Shown here: positions 8,457 through 17,071 of the stretch, piece by piece
How positions within the stretch are numbered: position 1 is the first letter of the stretch
Layout of the letters: every line of letters starts with the position of its first letter
Assembly (NCBI RefSeq): GCF_042676985.1
Contig: NZ_JBHTIK010000015.1
Span: 124,001-188,000, forward strand
DNA from: Sphingosinicella xenopeptidilytica
Lineage (GTDB): Bacteria > Pseudomonadota > Alphaproteobacteria > Sphingomonadales > Sphingomonadaceae
Direction: 5' to 3'
DNA length: 64,000 bases
The notes under the pieces: model-generated
Database searches by the model: none
What the model saw: the letters and a program-made list of their open reading frames with translations, nothing else
Told to the model about the DNA's origin: nothing
Translations under genes and position numbers: made by a program

Positions 8457-9239
8457 ATGACCGACGCGCTGCAACTCGAAATCGACGGGCCGGTCGCGCG
8501 CATCGCCTTCAACCGTGCGGACAAGCGCAATGCCATTTCGCAGGCGATGTGGGAAGCGTTTCCCCGTCTGGTCGATGCTGCGGTTGCCGAGCGTACTGTC
8601 CGTATCCTCGTCATCCAGTCCGCGACGCCCGCCATGTTCTCGGCCGGCGCCGATATCGGCGAGTTTACCGAGAAAGCTCGCGATCCCGTGTGGCAGGCCG
8701 GAAACCGCCGGGCGCTGCGCGGCGCACAGCTCGCCATATCGCGCGCGCCGATCCCGACGCTTGCCGTCGTTGATGGCGACTGCGTGGGGGCAGGGTGCGG
8801 CGTTGCACTCGCCTGCGACATGCGGATCGCCTCGTCACGCGCGCGGTTCGGCATCACCCCGGCGAAGCTGGGGCTCGTCTATCCGCTGCACGACATCAAG
8901 CTGCTCGTCGATCTCGTCGGACCGGGGCAGGCGCGACGCATCCTCTATACGGGCGAGCTTCTGTCGGCTGACGAAGCGCTCGTCATCGGCCTCATCGAGG
9001 TCGGCACGACCGTGGAGGCGTTGAGCCGTGAGGCGGAGTTGCTGATCGCACGGATCGTCGAGAACGCGCCGTCGAGCACCACCGGGCTCAAGGGCCTCGT
9101 CCGCCGCGTGCTTGATGGCGACCGCGACGACGATGCGGACAGCGCTGCGATTTTCGACGGGGCCTTCGCGGGCGCCGATTTCGCCGAAGGGCTGGCGGCA
9201 TTCGCCGCGCGCCGCAAGCCGGTCTTCGCCGATCGATGA
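8457..9239 (+). CDS. Crotonase-fold (enoyl-CoA hydratase/isomerase) protein lacking the usual catalytic Glu pair
   Basis: 260 residues with the crotonase fold, including the oxyanion-hole region FSAGADIGEF and the helix motif VGAGCGVALACDM. The two glutamates that activate water in true enoyl-CoA hydratases appear to be replaced: GGGCE is AGCG and PEx(L)G is PAKLG. It is therefore more likely an isomerase, hydrolase, decarboxylase or other CoA-ester enzyme than a hydratase. I chose the ATG at 8457 because the MTDALQLEIDGPVARIAF start aligns with the family and the frame upstream is unlike crotonases. Its stop overlaps the next start (ATGA), giving a coupled three-gene operon ending in ilvD. 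Confidence 0.85.
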   Translation: MTDALQLEIDGPVARIAFNRADKRNAISQAMWEAFPRLVDAAVAERTVRILVIQSATPAMFSAGADIGEFTEKARDPVWQAGNRRALRGAQLAISRAPIPTLAVVDGDCVGAGCGVALACDMRIASSRARFGITPAKLGLVYPLHDIKLLVDLVGPGQARRILYTGELLSADEALVIGLIEVGTTVEALSREAELLIARIVENAPSSTTGLKGLVRRVLDGDRDDDADSAAIFDGAFAGADFAEGLAAFAARRKPVFADR

Positions 9240-9967
9240 AGGCTGCCGAATATCTGCCCGGCACGCCGGGCCGTCTGCTCATCATCGCCGACCACGCCTC
9301 GAACGCTGTTCCTGCCGAACTCGCGCTCGGTGTCAGCGCGGCGGACCTCCAGAAGCACATCGCATGGGATATCGGCACTGCGGCGCTGGCGCGCGGGCTG
9401 TCGGCCGCACTCGATGCCCCTACGATCCTCGCAACCGCATCGCGTCTCGTGGCGGACTGCAACCGCTCCCCGGAAGACGATGGTGCGATCCCGCCCGCAA
9501 GCGACGGTATTCCAGTGCCTGGAAACGCGCTCAGCACGAACGCTCGGCAAGCGCGGCTCGCAGCATGGCACGAACCGTATCACGCAGCGATCGCTGAGGC
9601 GCTCGATCGGTTGAAACCGCAGCTTCTCGTCTCGATCCACAGCTTCACGCCAAGCCTTGCCTCGCGCCCCGAGGAAACGCGCCCGTGGCAGGTCGCGCTG
9701 CTCTACAACCGAGACGACCGCGCCGCACGCATCGCCATGCGCGTCCTCGCCGAAGACGGTTTCACGGTAGGCGACAACGAACCCTATTCAGGCGCCGTCT
9801 ACGGCTACACGACAGACCGTCATGCGGAGGCGAGGGGGTTTTCCTATCTAACCTTCGAGATCCGCCAGGATCTGCTTGCGGACGAAGGCGCGATTGCCGC
9901 ATGGACGCAGCGTCTCGGTCGTGTCATTGGCATCGTCGAATCTGAGCTTCTGGAGGTAATCGCATGA
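9236..9967 (+). CDS. N-formylglutamate amidohydrolase family protein
   Basis: 243 residues of the zinc-dependent N-formylglutamate amidohydrolase family. Visible motifs are IADHASNAVP near the N-terminus, DIGTAALARGLS, the arginine-containing LVADCNRSPED and SIHSFTP, which carry the metal and substrate contacts in this fold. Classical family members release formate from N-formylglutamate in histidine breakdown, but no hut genes are nearby. The substrate here may be another N-acyl amino acid. It is linked by 4-base overlaps to the crotonase before it and to ilvD after it. Confidence 0.85.
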   Translation: MKAAEYLPGTPGRLLIIADHASNAVPAELALGVSAADLQKHIAWDIGTAALARGLSAALDAPTILATASRLVADCNRSPEDDGAIPPASDGIPVPGNALSTNARQARLAAWHEPYHAAIAEALDRLKPQLLVSIHSFTPSLASRPEETRPWQVALLYNRDDRAARIAMRVLAEDGFTVGDNEPYSGAVYGYTTDRHAEARGFSYLTFEIRQDLLADEGAIAAWTQRLGRVIGIVESELLEVIA

Positions 9968-11682
9968 CGACGTTCGACAAATCGAAATTGCCGAGCCGTT
10001 ATGTCTCCGTAGGTCCGGAGCGCGCGCCGCAGCGGTCGTACTATTACGCGATGGGCCTGACGGAAGAGGAGATCGCACGGCCCTTCGTCGGCGTCGTCTC
10101 CGCAGGCAACGACAGCGCGCCTTGTAACACGATGCTCGACCATCAGGCGAACATCGCACGCAAGGGCGTGCACGCGGCAGGCGGTCTGCCGCGGCGGTTC
10201 AACACGATCACCGTCACCGACGGTATCGCGATGGGCCACCAGGGCATGAAGTCCTCGCTCGTCAGCCGCGAGGTGATCGCGGATTCGGTAGAGCTTTCGG
10301 TGCGCGGCCACTGCTACGACGCCATCGTCGGCTTCGCAGGCTGCGACAAGTCGCTGCCGGGCATGATGATGGCGATGCTGCGTCTGAACGTGCCGTCGAT
10401 CTTCGTCTACGGCGGCTCGATCCTGCCGGGCCGCTACGAGGGGCGCGATCTCACGGTGCAGGACGTCTTCGAAGTCGTCGGTCAGTACGCGTCGGGCAAA
10501 TGCCCGCTTTCGCACCTCACTGCGATCGAGAAGGCGGCGTGCCCCGGCCACGGCGCCTGCGGCGGCCAGTACACGGCAAACACGATGGCGTGCGTGGCGG
10601 AAGCCATTGGCCTCAGCCTGCCGAACAGCAACATGGCGCCCGCGCCCTACGAGACACGCGACGACATCGCCGAGGCCGCCGGGCGCCAGATCATGAAGCT
10701 GCTTGAGCTCAACCTGCGCCCGCGCGACATCTGCACCCGCGAGGCGTTCGAGAATGCGGCGCGCGTCGTCGCGGCGACGGGCGGTTCCACGAACGGCGGC
10801 CTGCACCTTCCGGCGATGGCTTCCGAAGCCGGTATCGAATTCGACCTGTTCGATGTCGCCGAGATATTCAAATCAACGCCTTACATCGCGGACCTGAAAC
10901 CAGGCGGAAACTACGTCGCCAAGGATATGTACGAAGCTGGCGGCGTTTACATGGTGATGAAGGCTCTGCTTGCGGGCGGTTTCCTGCACGGCAACTGCAT
11001 GACCGTAACGGGCAAGACGCTGGGCGAGAATATCGAGGAAATCACCTGGAAACCCGATCAGAAGGTCATCCGCGAAATTTCAAACCCGATCACGCCCACG
11101 GGCGGTGTTGTCGGCCTCAAGGGTTCGCTCGCCCCGGACGGTGCGATCGTGAAGGTCGCTGGCCTCGCCAAGCTCACCTTCGAAGGTCCGGCCCGCGTCT
11201 TTGATTGCGAAGAGGACGCGTTCGCTGCCGTCGAGAACCGCCAATTTGAGGAGGGCGAGGTTCTCGTCATCCGCTACGAGGGCCCCAAGGGTGGCCCCGG
11301 TATGCGCGAAATGCTCGCCACCACTGCCGCGCTCTATGGGCAAGGTATGGGCGACAAGGTGGCGCTGATCACCGACGGCCGCTTCTCCGGCGCGACGCGC
11401 GGCTTCTGCATTGGCCATGTCGGCCCCGAGGCTTCGGACTGCGGCCCCATCGCGCTCATCGAGAACGGCGACATGATCCACATCGACGCTGTCGAGGGCA
11501 CCATAGACCTCCTCGTCGGTGACGATGTTCTCGCCGAGCGCCGCGCGCACTGGCAGCCTCGTGTCAACGCCTACCAGTCCGGCGCGCTCTGGCGCTACGC
11601 CCAGAACGTCGGCCCGGCCAGCAAGGGTGCTTGCACGCACCCCGGCGCCCGCGCCGAGCGCCACGTCTACGCCGACATCTGA
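9964..11682 (+). CDS. ilvD: Dihydroxy-acid dehydratase
   Basis: Iron-sulfur dehydratase that converts 2,3-dihydroxy-3-methylbutanoate (or the methylpentanoate) to the 2-keto acid in valine and isoleucine synthesis. The 572 residues carry the three cluster cysteines at positions 54 (APCNTM), 127 (GCDKSLPG) and 199 (GACGGQYTAN), with the C-terminal DGRFSGATRGFCIGH motif. The length fits the shorter IlvD subgroup rather than the roughly 616-residue E. coli type. Related sugar-acid dehydratases share the fold, but the motifs fit IlvD best. The start overlaps the preceding stop by 4 bases. Confidence 0.93.
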   Translation: MTTFDKSKLPSRYVSVGPERAPQRSYYYAMGLTEEEIARPFVGVVSAGNDSAPCNTMLDHQANIARKGVHAAGGLPRRFNTITVTDGIAMGHQGMKSSLVSREVIADSVELSVRGHCYDAIVGFAGCDKSLPGMMMAMLRLNVPSIFVYGGSILPGRYEGRDLTVQDVFEVVGQYASGKCPLSHLTAIEKAACPGHGACGGQYTANTMACVAEAIGLSLPNSNMAPAPYETRDDIAEAAGRQIMKLLELNLRPRDICTREAFENAARVVAATGGSTNGGLHLPAMASEAGIEFDLFDVAEIFKSTPYIADLKPGGNYVAKDMYEAGGVYMVMKALLAGGFLHGNCMTVTGKTLGENIEEITWKPDQKVIREISNPITPTGGVVGLKGSLAPDGAIVKVAGLAKLTFEGPARVFDCEEDAFAAVENRQFEEGEVLVIRYEGPKGGPGMREMLATTAALYGQGMGDKVALITDGRFSGATRGFCIGHVGPEASDCGPIALIENGDMIHIDAVEGTIDLLVGDDVLAERRAHWQPRVNAYQSGALWRYAQNVGPASKGACTHPGARAERHVYADI

Positions 11683-11928
11683 GCGCGAAGACAGAGGCGC
11701 GGGCGATGTCGGCAGCGGCAGCACGGGGATCGACTTCGGCTGTGGCGGCATCGCCCCTTCGCTTCGACTCTGCGACGGCTGGGGAATTGCGGACCACACA
11801 GGCTCCCCGCGCGAATCGCGGGGAATCTCGCCCGGCGTTGTCTTGACACCGCCCGCATAGAAAGGGGACGGCGCACAGGCGCCGACGATGAGCGTGACGG
11901 CAAGGACGACGAGGACGGGAAGGCGCAT
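11683..11928 (-). CDS. Possible lipoprotein; 3' end unresolved, frame stays open under ilvD
   Basis: From an ATG at 11926-11928 the leftward frame reads MRLPVLVVLAVTLIVGAC, a plausible lipoprotein signal with lipobox VGAC (Cys18), then APSPFYAGGVKTTPGEIP and RDSRGEPVWSAIP. This stretch looks like a real short alphaproteobacterial lipoprotein. However, there is no stop within the intergenic space, and the frame continues antisense through ilvD to 11080. Either the protein has a long antisense tail, a frameshift has removed its stop, or the frame is chance. The coordinates cover only the part outside ilvD. Confidence 0.3.
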
Positions 11929-11996
11929 GACGTCATATGCTGTCGCAAGAACCGTGCGCGTTGACAAGCCTGCCATGATCGGTGTCGGGTCTCTCC

Positions 11997-13367
11997 ATGC
12001 CCGCTGAATATCCGCCGCTTCTCTCAAGAGAACCCGTCGTGACCGCTACCGAAATGCGCGCAGCTGAGGCGGCTGCCATCGCGGCGGGGGCGAGTGGTTT
12101 CGAGCTGATGTGCCGCGCGGGCGAAGCCTCCGCCGCGGGCCTTGCGGCATTTTACGGCCCTGCTCCGGTGCTGGTGCTGGTGGGGCCGGGCAACAACGGC
12201 GGGGATGGTTATGTCGTGGCCAACGCGCTGAGACAGCGCCGCTGGCCGGTCGAGGTCGCCGCGCTGACCCCGCCCGCGACCCAGACTGCGCAACAGGCCG
12301 CTACGCTTTGGAATGCGCCCGTGATCGATATTGCCGATGCAGAGCCGCGGTTCGTGCTCGTCGATGCGCTGTTCGGGACCGGGCTGACGCGCGGGCTGGA
12401 AGAGCCGCTTCTGTCGCAGTTTCATGCGCTTGCACGCGCATCTTCGGTTGTCGTCTCGCTCGATCTGCCGAGCGGCGCGGCGACTGACGACGGCACGGCG
12501 CTGTCGCCGCTGGCGCACGCGGACCTCACCGTCACGTTCGGTGCGATGAAGCCCTCGCATCTGCTGCATCCCACAGCGGCGGGTTGTGGGAGGGTTGTCG
12601 TCGCCGACATCGGTCTCGGTGGGGTCGAGACAAAGCTGTTCCGGAACGGCGCACCACCTGTTCTGTCGCTTGCGACCGACACGCACAAATACCGGCGCGG
12701 CCACGTGGTCGTGGTATCGGGGGCCATGGCGGGAGCAGCATGGCTTGCGGCTCGTGCGGCACAGCGGGCAGGCGCGGGCTATGTGACGCTGGCATCCGAA
12801 ACCGCACTTCCGCCGTCGTCGCTTGTCGTGCAGCCGCTCGGTGAGATCGACCTCGCCCGTGCTGATGCGGTTGTGCTGGGTTCCGGTCTCGGCCGCGACG
12901 TAGCAGCGCGCAGGCGGGCCGCTGCGGTGTTGGAGGCCGGAAAGCCGATGGTGCTCGATGCGGACATTTTCTCCCTGTTCGCGGCTGATCCCGTACCGGT
13001 CTTCGGCCTCGGCGCAGTGATGACGCCGCATGAAGGCGAGTTTGCGCGCCTGTTCGGCGACCTTCCGGGTAGCAAGGTGGATCGCGCCCGCGCGGCCGCA
13101 GCACGGTCCGGCAACGTGATTGTTTTGAAGGGTCCGGATACCGTGATCGCCGCACCGGACGGCCGCGCGGTCATCAACGATCATGCGTCGTCGCGTCTTG
13201 CGACGGCTGGAAGCGGTGACGTACTCTCGGGCATGATCGCGGCGCACCTGGCGCGCGGCGATGCGCCGTTCGAGGCTGCTTGCACCGCCGTATGGCGTCA
13301 CGGCGATGCCGCGCTTCGGGGGCGCGACGGCCTGATCGCGGAAGACCTCGTTGGCTTGATCCGTTGA
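11997..13367 (+). CDS. nnr: Bifunctional NAD(P)H-hydrate epimerase / ADP-dependent NAD(P)H-hydrate dehydratase
   Basis: Repairs hydrated NADH and NADPH. The N-terminal YjeF_N epimerase domain (about residues 10-210) contains GPGNNGGDGYV and DALFGTGLTR. The C-terminal dehydratase domain (about 225-456) contains KYRRGHVVVVSG, MTPHEGEFARL and the nucleotide-binding TAGSGDVLSGM. The 456 residues fit the fused NnrDE enzyme. A GTG at 11982 would add five residues; I prefer the ATG at 11997. The gene lies 2 bases before the RNA methyltransferase, so the two are probably cotranscribed. Confidence 0.93.
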   Translation: MPAEYPPLLSREPVVTATEMRAAEAAAIAAGASGFELMCRAGEASAAGLAAFYGPAPVLVLVGPGNNGGDGYVVANALRQRRWPVEVAALTPPATQTAQQAATLWNAPVIDIADAEPRFVLVDALFGTGLTRGLEEPLLSQFHALARASSVVVSLDLPSGAATDDGTALSPLAHADLTVTFGAMKPSHLLHPTAAGCGRVVVADIGLGGVETKLFRNGAPPVLSLATDTHKYRRGHVVVVSGAMAGAAWLAARAAQRAGAGYVTLASETALPPSSLVVQPLGEIDLARADAVVLGSGLGRDVAARRRAAAVLEAGKPMVLDADIFSLFAADPVPVFGLGAVMTPHEGEFARLFGDLPGSKVDRARAAAARSGNVIVLKGPDTVIAAPDGRAVINDHASSRLATAGSGDVLSGMIAAHLARGDAPFEAACTAVWRHGDAALRGRDGLIAEDLVGLIR

Positions 13368-13369
13368 GC

Positions 13370-14557
13370 ATGGAGACTGTCGTCCGCCTCGCGGCGCGCG
13401 GTGACGGTGTCACCGAAAGCGGCCGCTACGTTACCGGAGCGATCCCTGGCGATACGGTGGACGGCGACGTCATCTCGGCTGGGCCGTATCGCATTTCGCC
13501 CGTCTGCGCGCATTTCGGTATCTGTGGCGGGTGCCAGTTGCAGCACGCAGATGATGTCGTCCTCGCTGACTTCGCCGCGGGCCGTATCCTCGGAGCCCTT
13601 GCGGGTGTCGGCATCGTCCCCGAGACGGTTCATCCGACGCACCTTTCGCCCGCCGGCGCACGGCGGCGCGCCAGTTTCCGGCTGGTGCGGGACGGCAGCG
13701 GCGTTCGCCTCGGCTTCAACATCGAAGGCAGCAGCGCGGTCGTCGACCTCGTGGAATGTCCGGTGGTTCGGTCTGCGCTGTGGGGCGCTGCCTGCGCGCT
13801 CAGGAACGCGCTCGCCCCGAAGCTGCGCACCGGCCATGCCGTCGGCATGACGCTCACCGAGACCCTTTCGGGTTTCGACGTGCTGCTCACCAACCTGTCG
13901 CTCGGCGCAGCGGACGTGGGCGCGCTTGCGGCACTGGCGTCAGAGGCAGGGCTGGCCCGGATCGCGACCGAAACTTCGGCGGGCGTCGAGATCGCGCTTC
14001 AGCTTGCCGAACCCGTGGTGCGCTTCGGTGACGTCGTCGTGGCACTGCCGCCGGGCAGTTTCCTGCAGGCGACGGCGGACGGCGAAGCCGCCTTGCAGGC
14101 GGCCGTGCTGGAGGGAATCGACGGTGCGGGCACGGTGGCCGATCTCTTCTGTGGCGCTGGCACGTTCGCCTTGCCGCTCTCGGCGCGCGCCAGGGTCTTT
14201 GCGGCGGATGCGGCCCGCGATGCCGTTGCCGCGCTGTCAGCCTCAGCAAAACGTACCAATCGCCCGGTCACGACCGCGCACCGTGACCTGTTTCGCCAGC
14301 CACTACAGCCTGCGGAACTGGGTAAGTTCGATGCCGTGGTTCTGGACCCGCCCCGGGCAGGCGCGAAGACGCAGGTGGAAGCGATCACCCGCTCGAAACT
14401 GAAGCGGGTCGTCTATGTCTCGTGCAATCCCAATACCTTCGCGCGCGATGCGAAGATTCTGCACGAGGCCGGGTTCAGGCTGACCGAGCTATGGCCGGTC
14501 GGCCAGTTCCGCTGGTCTATCCATGTGGAACTGGCCGCCGTTTTCCTTAAGGGTTAG
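13370..14557 (+). CDS. RlmD/RumA-type class I SAM-dependent RNA (uracil-5) methyltransferase
   Basis: Probable 5-methyluridine methyltransferase of 23S rRNA. The 395 residues carry an iron-sulfur cluster motif with cysteines at 46, 52, 55 and 130 (CAHFGICGGCQLQH and LVECPVV), a SAM motif I (VADLFCGAGTFALPL), LDPPRAGA, and the catalytic cysteine near 352 in VYVSCNPNT. The N-terminal TRAM domain seems shortened. The start is the ATG two bases after the nnr stop; longer versions in the same frame overlap nnr and read as shadow. The stop interlocks with the stop of the convergent gene (TTAG at 14554-14557). The exact target base is not determined. Confidence 0.9.
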   Translation: METVVRLAARGDGVTESGRYVTGAIPGDTVDGDVISAGPYRISPVCAHFGICGGCQLQHADDVVLADFAAGRILGALAGVGIVPETVHPTHLSPAGARRRASFRLVRDGSGVRLGFNIEGSSAVVDLVECPVVRSALWGAACALRNALAPKLRTGHAVGMTLTETLSGFDVLLTNLSLGAADVGALAALASEAGLARIATETSAGVEIALQLAEPVVRFGDVVVALPPGSFLQATADGEAALQAAVLEGIDGAGTVADLFCGAGTFALPLSARARVFAADAARDAVAALSASAKRTNRPVTTAHRDLFRQPLQPAELGKFDAVVLDPPRAGAKTQVEAITRSKLKRVVYVSCNPNTFARDAKILHEAGFRLTELWPVGQFRWSIHVELAAVFLKG

Positions 14558-15606
14558 GCGAAGAGCTTCGCCCAGCCATGCTTCGGGCGGTTCCGCCAGT
14601 GGCCACGGTGGTAGGCGTCCGACGCCAGCAGCGGCAGCACCGAGCCGGCCTCGGCATAGACCATTTGCTCAAGCGTAGTATCGACCTTGCCCCAGCTCGC
14701 GGCTTCCTTGAGCGTCGAGGACGAGCAGGCGCCGTCGCGCACGTCAGCAACCGTGATCTGCACCGCGTACTTGTGCATCTCGACGTCCTCGTGGCCGAGG
14801 ATCTCGGCGCAGACGACCGTATCCTGCACGAAGTTCTTCGGCACGCCGCCGCCGATCATCAGCAGGCCAGTGGTGCCCGCCTTGATCTTGATGTCGGTGA
14901 GTTCGCGGAAGTCCGCGATCGAATCGAGTGTCATGTAGGGGCGACCCGCCTTCATCGCATCGACCTGGTGCTTGACGAGGCCGAAGCCCGCCGAACTATC
15001 CGTGAACGCGGGGCAGAAGATCGGCACGTCGTGCTCGAAGGCGAGCTTGACGAGGCTGTTGTCCTTCTTGCCGTGCTTCGAGAGGTAGCGGCCCATCTCG
15101 CGGATAAAGGCGCGGCTCGAATAGGGCTTCGGATCGAGGCCGTTTGCGATCTCGCCGATCGTGTGGTCGCAATCCTGAAGCTGCTCTTCGTCGATATAGG
15201 TATCGTAGATGCGATCGATATAGAGCGAGCGCAGCACGTTATCGTCAGGGATTTCAAGCGCCTGATAGTGCTTGTGGCCAAGGCCTTCGAAGAAATCCAT
15301 GTCGACGATCGAGGCGCCGGTGGCGACAATGCCGTCCACCATGTTGTTCTCGATGAGGTCCGCATAAAGGTTCATGCAGCCGCCCGCCGAGGTCGAACCG
15401 GCGATGACGAGGAAGATCGAGCAATCCTTGTCTTCCAGCATGGCATTGTAGATCTTCGTGGCGCGCGCGAGGTCGCGGCTCGTGAAGCTCATGCCGTCCA
15501 TCTGGTCGATGATCGGGCGGGCATCGAAACTCTTGATGTCGATGTGGCGCACTTCCTTCGAGAGAAGCTCCGCCTTGCGCTGCGCGTCTACGCGAACATC
15601 GGTCAT
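14554..15606 (-). CDS. Deoxyhypusine-synthase-family polyamine enzyme
   Basis: 350-residue homologue of deoxyhypusine synthase, an NAD-dependent enzyme that moves an aminobutyl group from spermidine through a Lys-imine intermediate. The active-site lysine lies in AASWGKVD at residue 307. The glycine-rich AGSTSAGGC and IGGGVPKNF support the fold. Bacteria generally lack the eIF5A pathway, and bacterial homologues are thought to make homospermidine-like or guanidinylated polyamines. The neighbouring upstream gene is a diamine-forming decarboxylase, which fits. The start is the ATG at 15606 with GGAAGGA upstream. The 122-base gap to the decarboxylase gene contains a GGTCGCC/GGCGACC hairpin. Confidence 0.9.
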   Translation of the reverse strand: MTDVRVDAQRKAELLSKEVRHIDIKSFDARPIIDQMDGMSFTSRDLARATKIYNAMLEDKDCSIFLVIAGSTSAGGCMNLYADLIENNMVDGIVATGASIVDMDFFEGLGHKHYQALEIPDDNVLRSLYIDRIYDTYIDEEQLQDCDHTIGEIANGLDPKPYSSRAFIREMGRYLSKHGKKDNSLVKLAFEHDVPIFCPAFTDSSAGFGLVKHQVDAMKAGRPYMTLDSIADFRELTDIKIKAGTTGLLMIGGGVPKNFVQDTVVCAEILGHEDVEMHKYAVQITVADVRDGACSSSTLKEAASWGKVDTTLEQMVYAEAGSVLPLLASDAYHRGHWRNRPKHGWAKLFA

Positions 15607-15728
15607 TGGTATTCCTTCCAGTCGATAAGTTGCTGTGGACTGGCTCGGCGCATGAAAAGCGCCGCCCGCGGCCGGATTTGCCGGCGCCGAGCGGGAAGGG
15701 GACGGTCGCCCATCACAGGCGACCATTC

Positions 15729-16940
15729 TCAGTTGCGTATGGCAGTAACGCCCTGCGGTGTCGACTCCGTGACAGCGTAGGCGCTGGCCATCGGTTCGTC
15801 GGTAACGGTCACGGTCTCGCCGTTCACGAAGCCGTTGAACGCCGTGCGCATCGCCGCACCATAAGCGCCGAGCATACCGATCTCGATATAGTCTCCGGCC
15901 TTGACGTCGGCGGGCAGCATGAACGGCCCAGCCATATAGTCCATGTCGTCACAGGTCGGGCCGTAGAAGCTGAACGCCTCTTCCGCGCCCGCGCCGGTGC
16001 GCAGCAGCTTCACAGGGAAACGCCAAGCGACATGTGCGGCATCGAACAGAGAGCCATAGGCACCATCGTTGATATAGATGACGTCACCCTTGCGCTGTTC
16101 CACACGCACCAAAACGCTCGCGTATTCGGCGCAGAGCGCGCGGCCCGGCTCGCACCAGAGCTCTGCCGAATAGCTGATCGGCATCGCTTCGAAGGCGCGG
16201 TGGATCGCATCGAAGAACATCTGCATCGGCGCCGGGTCCATGCCCGGGTAGATCGATGGGAAGCCGCCGCCCACGTCGACGACGTCAACGGTCACGCCCG
16301 CCTGCACGATTGCGGCGCGCACCAGCGTCATCGCTTCGACATAGGCTTGCGGGCTCATCGCCTGGCTGCCGACATGGAAGCAGACGCCGAGCGCGTCCGC
16401 CGCCTGCCGCGCGGCGAGCAGCAGCGCCGGGGCCTCCTCGATGGAGGCGCCGAACTTCGAGGCGAGGCTCAGCTTCGAATGCGCCGAGGACACGCGCAGC
16501 CGGACGCAGAGCGTCAGGTCGCTCGCGCCGCCCGTCGCCTCGACGATCTTCGCAAGCTCCTCGTGGCTGTCGAGCGAGAAGGTGCGGACGCCGTGCTCGA
16601 AATACGCCTCCGTGATCGCCTCGGGCGATTTCACAGGGTGCATGAAGCACAAGGTCGCTTCAGGCAGGAGGCTGCGCACCAGACGCACTTCATTGATCGA
16701 GGCGACGTCGAAATGCGTGATGCCGCCGTCCCAGAGCGTCGTGATGATCTCGGGCGAGGGATTTGCCTTCACGGCATACATCGACAGCCCCGGAAACTTC
16801 TCGACGAAGAATCGGGCCGCACGGTGTGCAGCGTGAGGACGAATGAGGGTGACAGGCGCGTCAGGTCGAAGGACCGACGCTACCCCCAGCGCGCTATGGA
16901 ATTCTCGCAACTCAAGGGACCTCCAGTGAACAGTTGACAT
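15729..16940 (-). CDS. Type III PLP-dependent decarboxylase (ornithine/diamine decarboxylase family)
   Basis: 403-residue alanine-racemase-fold decarboxylase. The PLP lysine is Lys58 in MYAVKAN; the phosphate-binding glycine loop is DVGGGFPSIYPG; GPTCDDMD contains the second active-site Cys-Asp. Relatives decarboxylate ornithine, lysine, arginine or carboxynorspermidine. The next gene is a deoxyhypusine-synthase homologue, so a putrescine-forming (ornithine) role feeding homospermidine synthesis is the simplest reading. A good sigma-70-type promoter lies about 40-70 bases upstream. Confidence 0.9.
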   Translation of the reverse strand: MSTVHWRSLELREFHSALGVASVLRPDAPVTLIRPHAAHRAARFFVEKFPGLSMYAVKANPSPEIITTLWDGGITHFDVASINEVRLVRSLLPEATLCFMHPVKSPEAITEAYFEHGVRTFSLDSHEELAKIVEATGGASDLTLCVRLRVSSAHSKLSLASKFGASIEEAPALLLAARQAADALGVCFHVGSQAMSPQAYVEAMTLVRAAIVQAGVTVDVVDVGGGFPSIYPGMDPAPMQMFFDAIHRAFEAMPISYSAELWCEPGRALCAEYASVLVRVEQRKGDVIYINDGAYGSLFDAAHVAWRFPVKLLRTGAGAEEAFSFYGPTCDDMDYMAGPFMLPADVKAGDYIEIGMLGAYGAAMRTAFNGFVNGETVTVTDEPMASAYAVTESTPQGVTAIRN

Positions 16941-16982
16941 GCACTGCCTTGCGGTGGAAGTCCCATGGGGCAGCGGAGGCGC

Positions 16983-17011
16983 TATGTAGGGTCGAGGGGT
17001 CTCGATGTAAA
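16983..17011 (-). promoter_or_regulatory. Promoter of the decarboxylase / deoxyhypusine-synthase-like pair
   Basis: On the minus strand TTTACA (17011-17006) is separated by exactly 17 bases from TACATA (16988-16983). This would start transcription about 35 bases before the decarboxylase ATG. Confidence 0.65.
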
Positions 17012-17071
17012 GAAAAAATCGCTGAAGCGTTTTTATTGTTTCCCCAAATGAAATCAGCGAGTTAACAGAAA

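Noticed and set aside
12024..13301. Leftward frame opposite nnr
   Set aside because: Composition and lack of motifs mark it as a shadow of nnr.
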